64,000 nucleotides of DNA, from positions 1-64,000 of the forward strand of contig JAODMY010000070.1 in assembly GCA_025465535.1 (NCBI GenBank), in the 5' to 3' direction. This document shows positions 46,047 to 55,927 of this stretch, piece after piece. Position 1 is the first letter of the stretch; the number at the start of each line of letters is the position of its first letter. Source of the DNA: Glaciihabitans sp. (GTDB taxonomy: Bacteria > Actinomycetota > Actinomycetes > Actinomycetales > Microbacteriaceae). Position numbers and translations under genes: made by a program. The notes under the pieces were generated by a model that was not told where the DNA came from, searched no databases, and was given only the letters and a program-made list of their open reading frames with translations.

Positions 46047-47502
46047 GGGCCAGCGCAGAACTGCCGGCACTGACGCCATTGTGGTCGGTGCCGGTCCGAA
46101 CGGGCTGGCCGCCGCAGTCACCCTTGCGCGCGCGGGGCTTGCCGTGACCCTGTACGAACGGGCCGCAACCATCGGCGGCGGTGCTCGCACCGCCGAACTC
46201 ACGCTGCCCGGCTTCCTGCACGACGTGTGTTCCGCCGTGCATCCGATGGCGCTCGCGTCCCCGTTCTTCCGCGCGTTCGGGATGGCGGAGCGGATCGAAC
46301 TTCGGGTCCCGGAGATCTCGTACGCGCATCCACTCGACGGAGGCGGAGCCGGTGTCGCCTATCGCGACCTCGAGCGAACCGTCGAGGGACTCGGCACCGA
46401 CGGTTCGGCCTGGCGCGGACTCCTGCGCGTGCTCGCAGACCACGCGGTGGAGCTCGGCGAGGTCACGGGTTCGACGCTCGTGCGCCTGCCGCGGCATCCG
46501 CTCGTGCTTGCGACGCTCGGGCTGCGCGCCCTCGAGCAGGGTGGTGCAGCCTGGAATGCGCGCTTCCGGAACGACGCCGCGCCAGCCATGCTGACCGGCG
46601 TGATCGCCCACGCCAATCGACTCCTGCCGGACGTCGCCTCCGCGGCTGCGGGACTCGTGCTCGCGGCGCACGCGCACGCCGGCGGCTGGCCGATCCCGAT
46701 CGGCGGAAGCCAGTCGGTCATGAACGCGCTCGCCGCGGACTTCGTCGCCCACGGCGGGGTCATCGAGACGAGCACCGACGTCACCTCCCTCGCGGACCTT
46801 CCCCGCGCGAAGGCCGTGCTCCTGGACCTCTCCCCTCGCGCATTCCTGCGGCTAGCGGGAGGGACGCTGCCGGATCGCTACGCCCGCCGCCTCGGCCGAT
46901 TCCGCTACGGCAACGCGGTTGCCAAGGTCGACTTCGCGCTCGACGGGCCGGTTCCGTGGCAGAACTCGCAGCTATCTGCCGCGCCGACCCTGCACCTCGG
47001 CGGAACGCGCGCGGAAATCGTCGCTTCAGAGCGCGAGGTCGGCGTGGGGCGCACGCCAGCGTCGCCCTACGTTCTCGTCTCGCAACCGTCGATCCTCGAC
47101 ACCACCCGGGCTCCCGCTGGCAAGCACGTGCTCTGGGCGTACACGCACGTGCCAGGCGGCTCGACCGAGGATCGCAGCGACGCGATCACGAGCCAGATCG
47201 AGCGATTCGCCCCGGGGTTTCGGGATCGCGTTCTCGCATCCCGTTCGTCAAGCGCGGCCGGGGTCGAGGCCTACAACCCGAACTACGTCGGCGGCGATAT
47301 TTCCTCGGGGGACGTATCGTTTCCGCAGCTGGTCTCGCGGCCGACGGTCTTCGATCCGTGGCGCACACCGATCGACGGCGTCTACCTGTGCTCCGGTTCT
47401 ACTGCACCGGGACCCGGCGTGCACGGGATGGGCGGACTGAACGCGGCGAGGCGAGCGCTCGCCCGCCAGTTCGGAATCACCGAGTTGCCGAAGCTGAATT
47501 AG
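46039..47502 (+). CDS. NAD(P)/FAD-dependent oxidoreductase (phytoene desaturase-like)
   Basis: DAIVVGAGPNGLAAAVTLARAGLAVTLYERAATIGGGART; PGPGVHGMGGLNAA; GTG start overlapping previous gene. Confidence 0.92.
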   Translation: MPEGQRRTAGTDAIVVGAGPNGLAAAVTLARAGLAVTLYERAATIGGGARTAELTLPGFLHDVCSAVHPMALASPFFRAFGMAERIELRVPEISYAHPLDGGGAGVAYRDLERTVEGLGTDGSAWRGLLRVLADHAVELGEVTGSTLVRLPRHPLVLATLGLRALEQGGAAWNARFRNDAAPAMLTGVIAHANRLLPDVASAAAGLVLAAHAHAGGWPIPIGGSQSVMNALAADFVAHGGVIETSTDVTSLADLPRAKAVLLDLSPRAFLRLAGGTLPDRYARRLGRFRYGNAVAKVDFALDGPVPWQNSQLSAAPTLHLGGTRAEIVASEREVGVGRTPASPYVLVSQPSILDTTRAPAGKHVLWAYTHVPGGSTEDRSDAITSQIERFAPGFRDRVLASRSSSAAGVEAYNPNYVGGDISSGDVSFPQLVSRPTVFDPWRTPIDGVYLCSGSTAPGPGVHGMGGLNAARRALARQFGITELPKLN

Positions 47503-47513
47503 CCGACGAGCAG

Positions 47514-47855
47514 CTACTTCTTCGTGGCCGGCTTCTTGTCGGGCTCGACGATGGACTGCGGCGGCTCGTTGATGAACTGCAGCCCCTGCGCCGAATTCGC
47601 CGACAGCGTGAGCAACTCGAGCCACTCCCGATTGATCGTCGGCGGCTTACTTCCGTAGAACTTGAAGTAGAGCGGAATCGCGGCGTCGATCCAGATCGCG
47701 CTGCGTCCCTCGCCCTGGCTCGGGTCTTCCTTCCAGGTGAAGAAGAAGCTCTCCCGCCGACGCAGCTTTGCGCCGATGACGAGTTGGAGATGCGCCATGT
47801 CGCGATCGTCGAACACGATCTCCATACCCGAGTCCCCATAAAGGATCTTGCCCAT
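47514..47855 (-). CDS. DUF7882-like small protein
   Basis: MGKILYGDSGMEIVFDDRDMAHLQLVIGAKLRRRESFFFTW. Confidence 0.8.
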   Translation of the reverse strand: MGKILYGDSGMEIVFDDRDMAHLQLVIGAKLRRRESFFFTWKEDPSQGEGRSAIWIDAAIPLYFKFYGSKPPTINREWLELLTLSANSAQGLQFINEPPQSIVEPDKKPATKK

Positions 47856-47922
47856 GACCTCACCCGTCCGATCTCTGCGCATCCGAGTTATTCGGACTAA
47901 CAATAGATCACGACGCGACGGA

Positions 47923-47976
47923 GGTCACGACGAGAGGCCGGGTCGCGACGAGAGGCCGGTTCGCGACGAGAGGATG
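47923..47976. repeat. Three-unit 18-bp tandem repeat
   Basis: ggtcacgacgagaggccg / ggtcgcgacgagaggccg / gttcgcgacgagaggatg. Confidence 0.9.
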
Positions 47977-47986
47977 AGGCGCGGTC

Positions 47987-48190
47987 TTAGGAGAAGCGGA
48001 CCATCTGGACGGCGCGATCCCAGGACAGCGACTGTCCTATCTCGACGGCGTGGCTCACGGAGTCTCCACTCAACGCGACATAGACGTTGCCGACTTTGTG
48101 AACAAATCCCAGGGTTTCGCGATCGGACAGCACACTGTACACATCGTCGGCGACCAGTGCGATGGTCGGTTCGCGGGTGAGAATAGCCAT
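47987..48190 (-). CDS. Small hypothetical protein
   Basis: 67 aa, MAILTREPTIALVADDVYSVLSDRETLGFVHKVGNVYVAL. Confidence 0.65.
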   Translation of the reverse strand: MAILTREPTIALVADDVYSVLSDRETLGFVHKVGNVYVALSGDSVSHAVEIGQSLSWDRAVQMVRFS

Positions 48191-48361
48191 TTTCTTGCCC
48201 TCCGCGTTGAGGATTCCGATTGACTTTGGGAACGGCCCCGATTGGGGTGTTTTTCATTGAAACACGGAGCATGGGACACGGCAAGTAGTCAATTCGGTCG
48301 CGAGGTACCCCTTGACAAAATCGAGATTCTGATCGGGGTCGGAGGAAGCTTTCGGGGTCGG

Positions 48362-50068
48362 TCAGCTCCGGCGAAGGATCACCGCGGAGTGCCCGGTCAG
48401 TGTCATCGATTCCCTGTGCACGACGGTCGCGGGATCGGTCGACAGCAGGGTCTCGCCACCGACCGCGAGGTCGACGGATGCCGCACCAAAGTTGGCGATA
48501 ATCGTCACGCCCCCGCGGTCCAGGCGGAACCACCGCGCGTCGTCGTCGAAGCTGGCTGCGAGGCGCGCGAACCGCGGATCACTGAGCTCGGGAATCGCGC
48601 GCCGGAGCCGCGCAAGCTCGCGATAGAGCTCAAGTAGCCGGGCGTGGTCGCCCTCGGTGCTCTCCTGCCAATTCAACCGGGAGCGGCGGAAGGTCTCCGT
48701 GTCCTGGGGGTCTGGGACGACATCCGGATCCCAGCCCATCCGCTCGAATTCGGCGATGCGGCCCTCGGCCGTGGCGCGGCCGAGATCCTCCTCCGGGTGA
48801 GAGGTGAAGAACTGCCACGGCGTCGTCGCGGCCCACTCCTCGCCCATGAACAGCATGGGTGTGAACGGACCGGCGAGCGTCAGCACCGCGGCGATCGTGA
48901 GCTGGCCGAAGTCGAGCGACTCGGTGAGTCGATCGCCGGTTGCGCGGTTGCCGATCTGGTCGTGATCCTGGGCGAACGTGACCAGCCGCCAGGTCGGGAC
49001 CTGGCGGTCGATCGGATGCCCGTGGTCACGACCGCGGAACGACGAGTGCGTTCCGTCGTGGAAGAAGCCCCTCGTGGAGGTCTTGGCGAGGGCGCCGAGG
49101 GAAGCGAAGTCCTCGTAGTAGCCGGTCGTCTCGCCGGTCAGCGCGACATGGAGGCTGTGGTGATAGTCGTCGCTCCACTGCGCGGCGAGGCCGTATCCGC
49201 CGGCCTCGCGGGGCATGATCAGCTTCGGATCGTTGAGATCTGACTCGGCGATGAGAGTGAGCGGGCGACCGAGGTGCGCGCTGAGAGCATCCGTCTCCTC
49301 AGCCAACTCGCGCAGGATGTGCGTGGGCGATTCGTCGACCAGCGCGTGCACGGCATCCAGCCGCAGGCCGTCGACGTGGTAGTCGCGCAGCCACATCTCG
49401 GCGTTGTCGAGGATGTAGCGGCGCACGGCTGGCTCCGCGAGGTTGACCGACGAGCCCCAGGTGTTGGCGCTGGCTTCGGTGAGGTACGGGCCGAAACGGG
49501 GAAGGTAGTTGCCGCTCGGGCCGAGGTGGTTGTAGACCACGTCCTGCAGCACGGCGAGGCCGCGCGCGTGGCAGGCATCCACGAATCGCTGGTAGGCCGC
49601 GGGGCCGCCGTACCCCTCGTGGACCGTGTACCAAAGCACGCCGTCGTAGCCCCAGTTGTGCGTTCCGTTGAAGCCGTTGACGGGCAGCAGCTCGATGAAA
49701 TCGACGCCGAGCCCGACGAGATGATCGAGCTTGCCGATCGCGGCATCGAGCGTGCCGTCGGGCGTGAAGGTGCCGATGTGCAGCTCGTAGACGATGCCCC
49801 CGGCGAGCTGGCGCCCTGTCCAGTCGGAGTCGGTCCACCGGAATGCCGTCGGGTCAAAGGCCCGGCTTGCCGCGTGCACGCCGGCGGGCTGTCGGCGGGA
49901 GCGCGGATCGGGAACGGGTTCGGCGCCATCCAGCACGATCGAGTAGTCGGTGCCCGCCGGGAGGTCGGGCGCACGCCAGTGGCCGTCGCCCGCTGGCTCA
50001 AGGGGGATATCGCCGTCGGCGGTGCGGATCGCGACCGTACTCGCGAGGGGTGCCCAGATTTCGATCAT
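48362..50068 (-). CDS. treZ: Malto-oligosyltrehalose trehalohydrolase
   Basis: [53 protein letters not shown]. Confidence 0.95.
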   Translation of the reverse strand: MIEIWAPLASTVAIRTADGDIPLEPAGDGHWRAPDLPAGTDYSIVLDGAEPVPDPRSRRQPAGVHAASRAFDPTAFRWTDSDWTGRQLAGGIVYELHIGTFTPDGTLDAAIGKLDHLVGLGVDFIELLPVNGFNGTHNWGYDGVLWYTVHEGYGGPAAYQRFVDACHARGLAVLQDVVYNHLGPSGNYLPRFGPYLTEASANTWGSSVNLAEPAVRRYILDNAEMWLRDYHVDGLRLDAVHALVDESPTHILRELAEETDALSAHLGRPLTLIAESDLNDPKLIMPREAGGYGLAAQWSDDYHHSLHVALTGETTGYYEDFASLGALAKTSTRGFFHDGTHSSFRGRDHGHPIDRQVPTWRLVTFAQDHDQIGNRATGDRLTESLDFGQLTIAAVLTLAGPFTPMLFMGEEWAATTPWQFFTSHPEEDLGRATAEGRIAEFERMGWDPDVVPDPQDTETFRRSRLNWQESTEGDHARLLELYRELARLRRAIPELSDPRFARLAASFDDDARWFRLDRGGVTIIANFGAASVDLAVGGETLLSTDPATVVHRESMTLTGHSAVILRRS

Positions 50069-50113
50069 GCGGTCTCGATCATGCGGTCTCGATCATGCCG
50101 TGCCCGATCATGC
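50068..50113 (-). repeat. 14-bp tandem repeats (GCATGATCGAGACC) at treY/treZ junction
   Basis: minus strand ATGATCGGGCACGGC-ATGATCGAGACCGC-ATGATCGAGACCGC-ATGATCGAAATC. Confidence 0.95.
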
Positions 50114-52444
50114 GGGCACCAGCAGCGCGACGGGATATGCGGCCAACAGGTCGCCGAGCGCGAGCGGGCCACCGTCGAAGCGCCGATCGGAGATGACATC
50201 GACGAGTGGATGCCCCGGCAGCACGACCACCGTGTCGCCCCATCCGCCGCGCGCCTCGAGGCCGAGGGGCAAGCGGGTCCCGACGGCCACCGCGCCGCCT
50301 CGATCGAACGCGACGACGTGTCGTTCCGCGTCCCCGAGGGCCGGCAGCGGCGCATAGCGCGTGAACAGCTCTGGTCGATCGCGCCGAAGCCGAAGGGCTC
50401 GCGTCGTCACCAGCAGTTTCACCGCGCCGGATTCATCGATCGGCGGATGTGCGCCGGCATCCACAGCCGCGAGGTACAGGCGCCGGATGTCGAAGTCGAC
50501 CGTGCGGCGATTGTCCGGGTCGACGAGACTCGTCTCCCACAGCTCGCTGCCCTGGTACACATCCGGAACTCCGGGAGCCGTCAACTGGATCAGCTTGGCC
50601 GTCAGCGAGTTCGACCAGCCCGCCTGTGCGATTCGTTCGACGAAGCCGTCGATGATCGAAGCGACCTGTTGGTCGTCGAACACCGAGTCGACAAGGGCGT
50701 GCATCCGGGTCTCGAAGTCGTGATTCGGATCGGTCCAGTGGGTGGATGACCCGGCCTCGCGCGCCGCCTTCTCCGCGTAGTCGTGCAGCCGCTCGCGGGA
50801 TGCCGGCCAGGCTCCGACGATGGATTCCCAGAGCAGGTTCTCCAACTCGCCATCGTCGAGGGGCGCGAGTTCGCGGAGCTGCCCGAGGGTCTCCTCCCAC
50901 TGCTCGGGAATTTCGGCGAGAACGCTGATGCGCGCGCGGGTGTCCTCTCCACGCTTGGTGTCGTGGGTCGTCAGCGTGGTGAGTGAGGCCGGTGAGCTCG
51001 CCTGGCGGTCGAGCTGGCGCTGGTGGAACACATCCACCCCGATCGAGAACTCCGCGGGATCCGAGCCGACCTCGGTCAGCGACGACAGGCGGCTGTAGCG
51101 ATAGAACGCGGTGTCTTCGACGCCCTTGGCCATGACCATTCCCGAGGTCTGCTGGAAGCGCAGCGCGACCGGCTGGGCGGCATCGGCCAGCAGCGGCAGA
51201 AGCGCGTCGATGGTCGGAATCAGCTCCGGACGGTGTTGCCTGGCGAGCCGCGCGGCCTCGACCAGGTGCTCCTCGCCGACCGGCAGGTAGGAGCGGTAGA
51301 CCGGGAAGCAGGCGAGAAGTTCGGCGAGGGTGTCGGCGACGGCCCCCTCGACGAGTTCGTCGGGGAGGTCGGGGAGGTCGGGGAGCGAGAGGACTTCGCG
51401 CTCGAGTCGCAGCACCTCCGAACGCAGGATGCCGTCGGCGATCGAGCGTTTCGTCCCGTGGATGAGCGTGGCCCAGTCGATCGGCTGGGCGCGGCCGCGG
51501 AGGCGAGTGTCGAGCGCGTCCAGCGCCATCCGTCCTTCCGGATCCACGAGCACGCGGTCGAGGTCGCCGAGGGCGTCGTAACCGGTGGTCCCGGCGGTCG
51601 CCCAATAAGCGGGAAGCTTTTCATCGCCCTCGAGGATCTTCTCGACCCAGACCTCCGTTCCGCCCGTCGCGGTCGCCAGCGCGTCGAGGTAGCCGCCCGG
51701 GTCGCGAAGGCCATCCGGGTGATCGACACGGATCCCATCCGCGATGCCGTCCCTCACCCAGCGCACGATCTCGACGTGGCTCTCTTCGAACACCCACGGA
51801 ATCTCGACTCGGATGCCCGCGAGCGAGCTGACCCCGAAGAAGCGCCGGTAATTCAGTTCGGCGTCCTCGCGGCGCCAATTCACGAGCTCGTAGTGCTGGC
51901 GGCCGACGACGACGTCCGGTGTCGCGCCATCGTCCGCGCTGCCCGGCGCGAGCGGATACCGGTTGTTGAAGTAGTGCAGTTCGTCGCCGACGATGCTCAG
52001 TTCGTCCGCTTCGAGGGCCTCCTCGATGGAACCGCCCAGCACCGGAATCCGCAGTTTGCCGGCGCCGAACTCCCAGTCGATGTCGAACGCCTCCGCGTAG
52101 CGAGAGTCCTGGCCGTTGGCGAGCACATCCCACCACCACGAATTCTCCTGCGGAAGCGCAACCCCCATGTGATTGGGCACGATGTCGAGCAGGATGCCCA
52201 TGCCGCGCCCGTGCGCGGCGGCCGACATCCGATCGAGGGCTTCGCGCCCACCGCGGGCAGGGTCCACGAGGGAATGGTCGACGACGTCATAGCCGTGATC
52301 GGATCCGGTGGTCGCCCGCAGCAGCGGCGAGAGGTAGACCCAGTCCACGCCGAGGTCGTGGAGGTAGCCCGTGATGTCGACCGCGGCATCGAGCGGAAAC
52401 TGCTTGCGAATCTGCAGGCGATAGGTCGAGCTCGGGACGGCCAT
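50108..52444 (-). CDS. treY: Malto-oligosyltrehalose synthase
   Basis: STYRLQIRKQFPLDAAVDITGYLHDLGVDWVYLSPLL; GILLDIVPNHMGV. Confidence 0.95.
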   Translation of the reverse strand: MAVPSSTYRLQIRKQFPLDAAVDITGYLHDLGVDWVYLSPLLRATTGSDHGYDVVDHSLVDPARGGREALDRMSAAAHGRGMGILLDIVPNHMGVALPQENSWWWDVLANGQDSRYAEAFDIDWEFGAGKLRIPVLGGSIEEALEADELSIVGDELHYFNNRYPLAPGSADDGATPDVVVGRQHYELVNWRREDAELNYRRFFGVSSLAGIRVEIPWVFEESHVEIVRWVRDGIADGIRVDHPDGLRDPGGYLDALATATGGTEVWVEKILEGDEKLPAYWATAGTTGYDALGDLDRVLVDPEGRMALDALDTRLRGRAQPIDWATLIHGTKRSIADGILRSEVLRLEREVLSLPDLPDLPDELVEGAVADTLAELLACFPVYRSYLPVGEEHLVEAARLARQHRPELIPTIDALLPLLADAAQPVALRFQQTSGMVMAKGVEDTAFYRYSRLSSLTEVGSDPAEFSIGVDVFHQRQLDRQASSPASLTTLTTHDTKRGEDTRARISVLAEIPEQWEETLGQLRELAPLDDGELENLLWESIVGAWPASRERLHDYAEKAAREAGSSTHWTDPNHDFETRMHALVDSVFDDQQVASIIDGFVERIAQAGWSNSLTAKLIQLTAPGVPDVYQGSELWETSLVDPDNRRTVDFDIRRLYLAAVDAGAHPPIDESGAVKLLVTTRALRLRRDRPELFTRYAPLPALGDAERHVVAFDRGGAVAVGTRLPLGLEARGGWGDTVVVLPGHPLVDVISDRRFDGGPLALGDLLAAYPVALLVPA

Positions 52445-52446
52445 CC

Positions 52447-54696
52447 CTAAGCTCGCGGCGGATCGGTCGTGGGCGCCGTGGCCGGGATGGTCTCGACGGG
52501 AGGTGCCGGCGCCTCGGCGACGCTCGGGACGATGAGCGGCACGGGGGCGGACAGCGACGCGGCGACGGAGTGATCCGCCTCGGCCTCGGCTGGCGTGTGC
52601 GCGCGCAACACCATGAGCGACTTGCCCTCGACCGGGATGGCGGCCCCGGCCTCCCGGGGCGCCGAATCCGCGCTCGCACCGGCCGTGTCGACGACGATCT
52701 CCCAGATCGACGAATACTCCTCCGGCGGGAGGGTGAAGTCGATCGGATCGTCGCCCGCATTGAACAGGATGAGGAAGTTGAGGTCGGTGATGCGCTCGCC
52801 GCGGGCGTCGCGCCCGTGGATGCCCTCCCCGTTCAGGAAGACCGCGATCGAGCGCCCGAAGCCGGAATCCCAGTCGCCCGGCGCCATGACGGCGCCATCC
52901 GGCTGCAGCCAGACGATGTCGGGCAGCGGCTCGCCCTCGCCTCGAACGGCCGGCCGGCCGTCGAAGAATCGCGATCGCCGGAACGTCGGATGCTCCTTCC
53001 GCAGTCGCGCAAGTGCTGAGGTGAAGTCGATGAGCGGCTGGTCGGCCGTATCCCAGTGCACCCACGAAAGCGGCGAATCCTGGGCGTACGTGTTGTTGTT
53101 GCCCTCCTGCGTGCGCCCGAGTTCGTCGCCGTGCAGCACCATCGGCACACCCTGCGAGAGCAGGAGGGTGGCGAGAAAATTGCGCTGCTGTCGGGCGCGC
53201 AGCGCAACAATTTTCGGATCAGCGCTCGGGCCCTCGACACCACCGTTGTACGAGCGGTTGTCGTCCGCGCCGTCCTTATTGTTCTCGCCGTTGGCTGTGT
53301 TGTGTTTGTAGTTGTAGGAGACGAGGTCGCGCAGTGTGAACCCATCGTGCGCCGTGACGAAGTTGATCGAGGCGACCGGGCGTCGACCGTCGTGTTCGTA
53401 CAGGTCGGATGAGCCGGTCAGCCGCTCGGCGAACTCGCCGAGCGTGGATGGCTCGCCCCGCCAGAAGTCGCGAACGGTGTCGCGGTACTTGCCGTTCCAC
53501 TCCGTCCACTGCGGGGGAAAATTGCCGACCTGGTATCCGCCGGGGCCGACATCCCACGGCTCGGCGATGAGCTTGACCTGGGAGACGATCGGGTCCTGCT
53601 GGACGAGTTCGAAGAAGGCGGAGAGCTTGTCGACGTCGTAGAACTCTCGAGCGAGCGCGGCGGCAAGATCGAAGCGGAACCCGTCGACGTGCATCTCGAT
53701 CACCCAGTAGCGCAGGCTGTCCATGATGAGCTGCAACGAGTGCGGATTACCGGCGTTGAAGGAGTTTCCGGTGCCGGTGTAGTCCATGTAGTACTCGGGT
53801 GTTTTGTCGACCAGCCGGTAGTAGGCCGCATTGTCGATGCCCTTGAACGAGATGGTCGGGCCGAGGTGATTGCCCTCTGCCGTGTGGTTGTAGACGACGT
53901 CGAGAATGACCTCGATACCGGCGGCGTGCATGGCCCGCACCACACCCTTGAACTCCTGGACCTGCTGGCCGACATCGCCCGTCGACGCATAGGAATTGTG
54001 CGGCGCGAAGAAGCCGATGGTGTTGTAACCCCAGTAGTTCGACAGGCCCTTCTCTTCGAGCGTCGAGTCGTTGACGAACTGGTGAACAGGCATGAGCTCG
54101 ATGGCCGTGACGCCGAGCTTCACCAGGTGCTCGATGAGCGCCGGATGCGCGAGCGCCGCATAGGTGCCGCGGATCTCCTCCGGGATTCCGGGGTGCAGTG
54201 CGGTGAGCCCCTTCACGTGCGCCTCGTATATGACGCTGTCGGCATACGGGGTTTTTGGCGCTCGATCCCCGGCCCAGTCGAAGAATGGATTGATGACGAC
54301 GCCGTGCATCATGTGCTGGGCGGAGTCGTCGTTGTTCTCCGACTCCGGATCCCCGAAGTTGTAGGCGTAGAGGGACTGGTCCCACGTGATCTCCCCCCAG
54401 GTTGCCTTCGCATAGGGATCGAGCAACAGCTTCGACGGATTGAATCGGAGCCCCGACTTCGGATCGTACGGGCCGTACACGCGGTATCCGTAGCGCTGGC
54501 CGGGCTGAACATGGGGGAGGTAGGCGTGCCAGACGTAGGCATCCACCTCGGTGAATTCGACTCGCGTCTCAGTGAGGTCGGAATCGAAAAGGCAGAGCTC
54601 GACCTTCTCCGCTGCTTCGCTGTAGAGAGCGAAGTTGGTGCCGTTGCCGTCGAACGTGGCTCCGAGCGGGTATGCCGTTCCTGGCCAGGTTTTCAT
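52447..54696 (-). CDS. glgX: Glycogen debranching enzyme
   Basis: GLTALHPGIPEEIRGTYAALAHPALIEHL; SNYWGYNTIGFFAPH; glgX/treX family in a tre operon. Confidence 0.95.
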   Translation of the reverse strand: MKTWPGTAYPLGATFDGNGTNFALYSEAAEKVELCLFDSDLTETRVEFTEVDAYVWHAYLPHVQPGQRYGYRVYGPYDPKSGLRFNPSKLLLDPYAKATWGEITWDQSLYAYNFGDPESENNDDSAQHMMHGVVINPFFDWAGDRAPKTPYADSVIYEAHVKGLTALHPGIPEEIRGTYAALAHPALIEHLVKLGVTAIELMPVHQFVNDSTLEEKGLSNYWGYNTIGFFAPHNSYASTGDVGQQVQEFKGVVRAMHAAGIEVILDVVYNHTAEGNHLGPTISFKGIDNAAYYRLVDKTPEYYMDYTGTGNSFNAGNPHSLQLIMDSLRYWVIEMHVDGFRFDLAAALAREFYDVDKLSAFFELVQQDPIVSQVKLIAEPWDVGPGGYQVGNFPPQWTEWNGKYRDTVRDFWRGEPSTLGEFAERLTGSSDLYEHDGRRPVASINFVTAHDGFTLRDLVSYNYKHNTANGENNKDGADDNRSYNGGVEGPSADPKIVALRARQQRNFLATLLLSQGVPMVLHGDELGRTQEGNNNTYAQDSPLSWVHWDTADQPLIDFTSALARLRKEHPTFRRSRFFDGRPAVRGEGEPLPDIVWLQPDGAVMAPGDWDSGFGRSIAVFLNGEGIHGRDARGERITDLNFLILFNAGDDPIDFTLPPEEYSSIWEIVVDTAGASADSAPREAGAAIPVEGKSLMVLRAHTPAEAEADHSVAASLSAPVPLIVPSVAEAPAPPVETIPATAPTTDPPRA

Positions 54697-54753
54697 CGGG
54701 TCCTTTCGTTGGTGCATTTCCACAGTAGCCAATGGGCGTGCCTACACTGCGGT

Positions 54754-55287
54754 ATGGCTGGAAGATACGTTGTGCTTCTGCGGGGGATCAACGTGAACCC
54801 CTCGACCAGGGTGGCGATGTCGGACCTGCGCGATCTCGTGAGCGAACTCGGGTATTCGGACGTCCGAACGCTGCTGCAGAGCGGCAATGTGATTCTCAAT
54901 TCGGATGCGGCGCCGGATGTCGTGTCCCTCGAGTCGGCGATAGTCGCGAAGACCGGCGTGAAGTCGCGGGTGGTGGTCCTGTCGCTCGCGCATTTTCGGA
55001 AGGTACTGGAGGCCAACCCGCTTCTGGATGTCTCCGATGACCTGTCCAAAATGGTCATCACGTTTCTCGACGGCGACATCAAGGCCGCCGAGGTCGAGCA
55101 TCCATCGGATGATGACCTGGCACCCGAACGACTCGTCATCTCTCCGCGCGCCATCTATCAGTGGTGTCCGGACGGCATCCTGAAGTCGAAGCTGAAGCCG
55201 GCCTTCTGGCGGCAGTTCGGCCCCGTCGCGACCACTCGAAACGTGCGCACGGCCAATCGCATCCTGGAGCTGGCGGAGCGCGAATGA
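54754..55287 (+). CDS. DUF1697 protein
   Basis: MAGRYVVLLRGINVNPSTRVAMSDLRDLVSELGYSDVRTLLQSGNVIL. Confidence 0.93.
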   Translation: MAGRYVVLLRGINVNPSTRVAMSDLRDLVSELGYSDVRTLLQSGNVILNSDAAPDVVSLESAIVAKTGVKSRVVVLSLAHFRKVLEANPLLDVSDDLSKMVITFLDGDIKAAEVEHPSDDDLAPERLVISPRAIYQWCPDGILKSKLKPAFWRQFGPVATTRNVRTANRILELAERE

Positions 55288-55426
55288 GGTGCTGCCTCGC
55301 GGCGGCCAAATCCGCGGTAGTCGGGCGCAGTTTCGGATCGCAGAGTAGGAGCTTTCCGGCGGATGGCTCACAGCGTAGGAGTTTCAGGCCAGCGGGTCGC
55401 GGTAAGTCCTACGTTGTGGGGCGCCG

Positions 55427-55702
55427 GTGATGACCGGGGTGTGGCGCCGCACCTGCCTCATCGGCGCGAGCGACGGGGATGACGTGGTCATCGTGGCATC
55501 CATCGGCGGAGCCCCCAAGCACCCCGTCTGGTATCTCAACCTCGAGGCGAACCCGCGCGTTTGGGTTCAGCAGGGCGCCGAGTCGTTCTGGACGATCGCG
55601 CACACCGCGGATGAGGCTGAGAAGCCCCGACTCTGGGACAAGATGGTCGGCCTCTTCCCGGATTACGCCGGCTACCAGAAGAAGACGGATCGCGTCATAA
55701 AC
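55427..55702 (+). pseudogene. Truncated deazaflavin-dependent nitroreductase family (DUF385) fragment
   Basis: VVIVASIGGAPKHPVWYLNLEANPRVWVQQG..FPDYAGYQKKTDR; N-terminal part missing, tail runs into palindrome. Confidence 0.7.
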
Positions 55703-55705
55703 CCT

Positions 55706-55777
55706 CGCGTCTGCCCCCGGGTGATGCGTCTGCCCCCGTACGTACGGGGGCACACGCATCACCCGGGGGCAGACGCG
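55706..55777. repeat. 36-bp inverted repeat, no loop, one mismatch (copy 2 of dispersed palindrome)
   Basis: cgcgtctgcccccgggtgatgcgtctgcccccgtacgtacgggggcacacgcatcacccgggggcagacgcg. Confidence 0.95.
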
Positions 55778-55790
55778 GTAAAGTGGGGTC

Positions 55791-55885
55791 CGAACACGGG
55801 AGTCCGGTGATGCCGGGCTGAGAGGAAGCTTCTCCAAGCTTCGACCGTCGAACCTGATCTGGATCATGCCAGCGCAGGGAGGCAA
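55791..55885 (+). promoter_or_regulatory. TPP riboswitch (THI element)
   Basis: cacgggagtccggtgatgccgggCTGAGAGG...CGAACCTGATCTGGATCATGCCAGCGCAGGGAGG. Confidence 0.95.
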
Positions 55886-55927
55886 AATCTCTTCGAACCC
55901 GTGCCATTTCATCGTGAAAGGCACGCA

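Noticed and set aside
49274-50749. 491-aa + strand ORF antisense to treZ/treY
   Set aside because: Shadow ORF of high-GC coding DNA; opposite strand has unambiguous conserved domains.
51023-52450. 475-aa + strand ORF antisense to treY
   Set aside because: Arg/Glu/Asp-rich shadow translation typical of antisense GC-rich frames.
48362-54696. treX-treY-treZ operon as a novel system
   Set aside because: Well-known trehalose synthesis pathway; only the treY-treZ repeat junction is unusual.
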